Shown here: positions 5,961 through 8,948 of the stretch, piece after piece
How the letters are laid out: each line of letters opens with the position of its first letter
Position numbering within the stretch: position 1 is the first letter of the stretch
Assembly: GCF_051860475.1 (NCBI RefSeq)
Contig: NZ_JBHYDW010000159.1
Coordinates: 1-8,948, forward strand
DNA from: Elioraea sp051860475
Lineage (GTDB): Bacteria > Pseudomonadota > Alphaproteobacteria > Acetobacterales > Acetobacteraceae
Length of the DNA: 8,948 nt
Direction: 5' to 3'
Made by a program: the position numbers and the translations under genes
The notes under the pieces: model-generated
Seen by the model: only the letters and a program-made list of their open reading frames with translations
Databases searched by the model: none
What the model was told of the DNA's origin: nothing

Positions 5961-6428
5961 CTATCTGCGGTGGTCGCGCCGCATCAGCACGAACGGTTTG
6001 CCGTGGTCGTGCAGCACGCCATGCTCGACCCAGCCGAGTGACGCGTAGAGCCCGACCTGCCCGTCGGTGAACAGCCAGACCCGCGGGAAGCCCGCGCGCC
6101 ACGCCGCCATTTCCACCGCCGTCACCAGCACCGGAGCCAGACCGACGCCGCGGAACCGCGGCTCGACATAGACGCTGGCGAGCCACGGCGAGAGATCCCG
6201 CCTCGTCTCGGTGTCCTCCGCAACGAGCGATGCCGTCGCGGCCGGTTCGCCGTCGATCAGCGCGACGACGCACTGCTCGAGGCCGATCCGTGCGGTGCGC
6301 GCGGCCACTCTGGCGATCCGCTCCTCCAGCGTCTCGCCCTGCGCGCGGCCCCAGGCGTTCCAGGTCCACGCGCCGATGATGGTCGCAAGGTCGGGCCGAT
6401 CCGCGATCGTGACGAGGGCCAGGCTCAC
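5961..6428 (-). CDS. GNAT-family N-acetyltransferase
   Basis: A 155-residue protein of the GNAT fold, which transfers an acetyl group from acetyl-CoA to an amine. The acetyl-CoA loop (motif A) follows strand SVYVEP as RFRGVGLA (91-98), giving the R-x-x-G-x-G pattern. Y128 in GLYASLGW is the usual general acid position, followed by the GWVEHG strand. An N-terminal WTWNAWG segment (21-27) may line the acceptor site. The substrate cannot be predicted. I chose the GTG at 6428 because it overlaps the DUF3833 stop as GTGA and the fold begins there; the much longer in-frame extension upstream is a shadow of the DUF3833 gene. Last gene of the leftward operon, presumably translated by coupling, as no clear Shine-Dalgarno is seen. 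Confidence 0.85.
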   Translation of the reverse strand: MSLALVTIADRPDLATIIGAWTWNAWGRAQGETLEERIARVAARTARIGLEQCVVALIDGEPAATASLVAEDTETRRDLSPWLASVYVEPRFRGVGLAPVLVTAVEMAAWRAGFPRVWLFTDGQVGLYASLGWVEHGVLHDHGKPFVLMRRDHRR

Positions 6429-6961
6429 GCTGCACCGGTCCGCCGGAACGCGAGCTGCACCGTGCCGATCCAGATGCCCCAACGATACACTTTCGCGGTG
6501 TTCAGCACGACCTCCTCGTCGATCCGGAACATCCAGTCGTCGAACCGCACCTCCCAGGAGGAGCCGCCGACCGGCAGATTGATCCGGTAGCCGAACTGGA
6601 AGGCGTTGCCGGCCTCGCGGCCGGTCGCGACGCCCATGACGTCGGCCGCACGTCCCTCCCATTGCCGGTCACCGGTGCGCGTCAGCCGCCAGATGCGCTT
6701 CTGCGTCTCGCCGTCGTTGTAGAGGAAGTCCTCGTCGAGCGTCAGCGTCGTGCCGTCCCAGATGCCGAGGATGTCGACGGTGAAGGTGCGGCGCACGGTG
6801 CCGAACCGGTCTTCGAAAAGCCCGGCTGCGCGGGTACGCCCCGCGAAGTACTCCTCGAGCCGGAGCTCGGGCGTGCGCCCGGCGAAATCCTCGATCCTCA
6901 TTCCCCCTCCGCATCCAGCGAGCAGCACGAGCCCAAGCAAAGCAGCCACGATCCGCCGCAT
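6425..6961 (-). CDS. DUF3833 family lipoprotein
   Basis: A 178-residue protein with an N-terminal lipoprotein signal: charged MRR, a hydrophobic stretch and the lipobox LLAGC, so C17 should be lipidated and the protein anchored in the envelope. The rest matches my memory of DUF3833: EDRFGTVRRTFTVD (50-63), an IWDG turn, LDEDFLYNDGE (75-85), DVMG (107-110), GNAFQF and FDDWMFRIDE (140-149), ending in an all-beta segment. Function is unknown; the domain looks like a ligand-binding beta-barrel. DUF3833 genes are often found in the same neighbourhoods as FeS photolyases, SDRs and NTF2-like proteins, which ties this operon to the rightward one. The ATG at 6961 has GGAGG about 6 bases upstream, and 16 bases separate it from the phosphoesterase stop. 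The end overlaps the GNAT start. Confidence 0.88.
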   Translation of the reverse strand: MRRIVAALLGLVLLAGCGGGMRIEDFAGRTPELRLEEYFAGRTRAAGLFEDRFGTVRRTFTVDILGIWDGTTLTLDEDFLYNDGETQKRIWRLTRTGDRQWEGRAADVMGVATGREAGNAFQFGYRINLPVGGSSWEVRFDDWMFRIDEEVVLNTAKVYRWGIWIGTVQLAFRRTGAA

Positions 6962-6977
6962 CCCACCCCTCCGTACG

Positions 6978-7697
6978 TCACGCCTTCAGGTCGATCCACG
7001 AGAGGTGGCCGCCCTTGCCCGCGCCCGTGTCGAGGAACACCGCCCGACCGCCGCGCTTGCCCTCGGCGATATGGGGGCGTCCGTCGACGCTGCGATTGTC
7101 GTGGCCGCAATAGACCGTGAGCCCGGCCGGGATGTAGTCCACCCAGTCCAGCACCCGCACCGGATAGCCAGACTCGGTGAGTTGGCCCGTCAGCGTCTGT
7201 CCGAACAGGGCGCGCGAGACCAGTCCGTCCGGCCGGCGGGCGCCTGCCTCAGCGGGAGAGGGCTCGTTCAGCATCCCGGTGTGGAAGCCGCCGTGCACGA
7301 ACAGGGCGTCGCGCCAGTGCAGCCAGACCGGTGCGCATGCGATCGCCGAGATCGCGCGCGCGGCGAGCGCGGCGCGATCCGGAAGCCGGTCGAGTTGCTC
7401 CAGCGTCGCGCCGAGCCCGCCAGCGCCCAGCTTCACGGGCTGACCAAGCAGCGCGCGGCGCAGCTTGTGGTCGTGGTTGCCGAGCAAGAACAGGCCGGCG
7501 TTGCGGTCCATGAGCCCGAACATCGCCGTGAGCACCCCGGGTGCATCCGGCCCGTGGTCCGTCAGGTCGCCAAGCTGCACCACGAACAGGTGCGCGGCCT
7601 CGGCGCCGGCGATCGCGTCGCGGAACGGTCCGGCCTCGCCGTGCACGTCCCCCACCACGCGCAGGCCCGCGAAATGCTCAGGCAGCGCGAATCTCAC
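6978..7697 (-). CDS. Calcineurin-like metallophosphoesterase (PPP-type)
   Basis: A 239-residue cytoplasmic phosphoesterase with the dinuclear metal motifs of the PPP/calcineurin superfamily: GDVHG (16-20; ligands D17, H19), GDLTDHG (43-49; D44), GNHD (73-76; N74, H75), then VHGGFH and GHDN, and a late DTGAGKGG segment typical of bacterial PrpA/ApaH-like enzymes. PPP enzymes usually have GDxxDRG and GNHE; here these read GDLTDHG and GNHD, so the arginine of the second motif is His. Substrate may be a phosphoprotein or a nucleotide. The start is GTG at 7697, overlapping the transporter stop as GTGA; the frame stays open far upstream but only inside the transporter gene. Its link to the photolyase set is not explained by known families. 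Confidence 0.88.
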   Translation of the reverse strand: MRFALPEHFAGLRVVGDVHGEAGPFRDAIAGAEAAHLFVVQLGDLTDHGPDAPGVLTAMFGLMDRNAGLFLLGNHDHKLRRALLGQPVKLGAGGLGATLEQLDRLPDRAALAARAISAIACAPVWLHWRDALFVHGGFHTGMLNEPSPAEAGARRPDGLVSRALFGQTLTGQLTESGYPVRVLDWVDYIPAGLTVYCGHDNRSVDGRPHIAEGKRGGRAVFLDTGAGKGGHLSWIDLKA

Positions 7698-8948
7698 CCG
7701 CGGCGTTCCAGCCGTGCCCGGATCGCCGCCTGCGCGTCCCGGTCGAGCGGGAAGCGCCACATCAGCGCCACGGCAACGAGCTTGAGCGCAATGGGTGTCA
7801 CGGCATAGAGCCCGACCAGTGCGCCGAGACCCTGGACCCCTGCGGGGCCCGTGCGAAACCCCAGCACCTCGAGCAGCGGCAGTCCGACCCCGACCGCCAG
7901 CGCGTTGCCGCCCTTCTGGGCCATGCTCCAGGCGGCGAAGAACAATCCGGCGCGTGGCGAGCCGCTCTCGGCATGGTCGAGGTCGATGACGTCGGCCTGC
8001 ATCGCCGGGGGCAAGGCCAGATCCGCTCCCAGCGACGCACCCGTCAGCACGCAGATGATGAGAAAGGCCATCCAGTCTCCAGGGCCGAGCAGGGGCACGA
8101 AGGCGAACGCCGCGGCAGCCCACAGCATCGAGGCGCACCACGCGCGATGCTTCGAGGTCCGCCGCGCGAGCCAGCCCCAGAACGGCACAGCCGCCACGCC
8201 CGTGACGAAATAGACAAGCAGCAGCAGCCCGGACCGCGCCTCGGCATCCAGCAGATGCGTCGCGATCAGCAGGAACAGAGCGGCCGGAAGCCCGTTCGCA
8301 ATCCCGTTCACGATCCAGGCCGCGAGCAACCGCAGGAACGGTCGGTTGCGCCGCAAGGGCTCAAGGAACTCCCGCAGTGTCCGCCGTTCCCCCCCCCGTC
8401 CGGGCGCAACCGGCTCCGGTACCAGTGTGAACAGCCCGATGAAGGCCGGCACCGACAGCGCCAGCATCGTGATGGCGAGCGCTCGCAGATCCGCCGCGAT
8501 CCCGCCCGACACCACGGCCGGCACCACCGCCGAGGCGACGATCCCGGCAATCGTTGCCGCCTCGCGCCAGGACGTGATCCGCGTGCGCTCGTTGTAGTCC
8601 CGCGACAGCTCCGCACCCCACGCGCTGTAGGGCACGTTCACCATCGTCCAGCCCAGATACACGAGGCTCGCAGCGACGAAGAGGTGCAAGGCGCCGGCGC
8701 CCGAGGGGGGAACGAACAGCAGCCACACCGCAGGGGCGGCGATCGGCACCGCGGCCGCGATCCAGGGCCGGCGCCGGCCGAATCCCGTACGCGTCCGATC
8801 CGAGAGCCAGCCGATCAAGGGGTCGGTCACTCCGTCCAGCAGACGTGTCGCCAGCAAGACCGTGCCGACCGTCGTGAGGCCGAGGCCCATGACCTCGCCC
8901 CAGAACGCGGGGAGATAGACGTTCAGGGGAAGACCGAGCAGCGCCAGG
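7694..8948 (-). CDS. MFS transporter of the GPH (MelB-like) type, 5' end missing
   Basis: At least 417 residues of a 12-helix membrane transporter; the frame continues through the right edge, so the ATG at 8890 is internal and the start lies outside. The visible N terminus (LGLPLNVYLPAFWGEV) is the typical first helix of glycoside-pentoside-hexuronide:cation symporters. The second helix and loop read LLDGVTDPLIGWLSDRTRTG followed by FGRRRPW: the two aspartates four residues apart align with the cation-binding D55 and D59 of MelB. YNERTRITSWREA marks the middle of the N-terminal half. A basic loop (ERRTLREFLEPLRRNRP) separates the halves and is encoded by DNA with a run of nine G. The substrate need not be a sugar. 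Stop overlaps the phosphoesterase start, so it is cotranscribed with it. Confidence 0.88.
   Translation of the reverse strand, partial: LALLGLPLNVYLPAFWGEVMGLGLTTVGTVLLATRLLDGVTDPLIGWLSDRTRTGFGRRRPWIAAAVPIAAPAVWLLFVPPSGAGALHLFVAASLVYLGWTMVNVPYSAWGAELSRDYNERTRITSWREAATIAGIVASAVVPAVVSGGIAADLRALAITMLALSVPAFIGLFTLVPEPVAPGRGGERRTLREFLEPLRRNRPFLRLLAAWIVNGIANGLPAALFLLIATHLLDAEARSGLLLLVYFVTGVAAVPFWGWLARRTSKHRAWCASMLWAAAAFAFVPLLGPGDWMAFLIICVLTGASLGADLALPPAMQADVIDLDHAESGSPRAGLFFAAWSMAQKGGNALAVGVGLPLLEVLGFRTGPAGVQGLGALVGLYAVTPIALKLVAVALMWRFPLDRDAQAAIRARLERRG

Noticed and set aside
6750..7808. 352-codon plus-strand frame opposite the DUF3833 and phosphoesterase genes
   Set aside because: It spans two well-supported minus-strand genes and shows no domain; it is a GC-rich shadow frame.
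1..8948. CRISPR arrays, insertion sequences, tRNA genes or integrase/phage genes
   Set aside because: No repeated spacer-type units, transposase motifs, terminal inverted repeats or tRNA-like cloverleaf were seen on reading both strands.

Overview
The window is GC-rich, densely packed bacterial DNA. Very short or overlapping gene junctions, frequent GTG starts, a PEP-CTERM protein and a TTAA-N7-TTTAC element of the CtrA type suggest an alphaproteobacterium, perhaps of the Rhodospirillales/Acetobacteraceae kind. That placement is an inference; there is no rRNA or tRNA to confirm it.

Layout. (1) Positions 1-201 (-): the start of an unidentified reading frame that leaves the window on the left. 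(2) 284-1102 (-): a secreted PEP-CTERM protein with its own ribosome binding site and a perfect TATAAT box. (3) 1103-1392: a divergent intergenic region of about 290 bases, holding that promoter, a weak forward promoter candidate, and a 13-bp stem-loop upstream of the next operon. (4) 1393-5528 (+): five genes, each overlapping the next by exactly 4 bases (ATGA or GTGA). They encode a short-chain dehydrogenase-like protein lacking the catalytic tyrosine, a DUF6134-like exported protein, an iron-sulfur (6-4) photolyase of the PhrB/CryB type, a normal short-chain dehydrogenase, and an NTF2-like protein. (5) 5606-5959 (+): a small FlaG-like protein preceded by the CtrA-like element. (6) 5961-8948 (-): a convergent operon reading MFS/GPH transporter, calcineurin-like phosphoesterase, DUF3833 lipoprotein, GNAT acetyltransferase. 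Two of its three junctions are also GTGA overlaps. The two transcription units meet with a single base between stop codons.

How it fits together. FeS photolyases of this class are often found near short-chain dehydrogenases, NTF2-like proteins and DUF3833 proteins, in gene sets linked to light or singlet-oxygen stress. Here these genes lie in two convergent operons, together with a DUF6134 protein, a GPH transporter and a phosphoesterase. The usual lipid-modifying partners of such loci (cyclopropane-fatty-acid synthase, DUF1365, FAD-dependent amine oxidase) are absent from the window. My working inference is a photo-stress locus that couples (6-4) DNA repair with modification or transport of an envelope-associated small molecule or lipid. 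The least explained parts are the tyrosine-less dehydrogenase paired with an active one, and the leader stem-loop.
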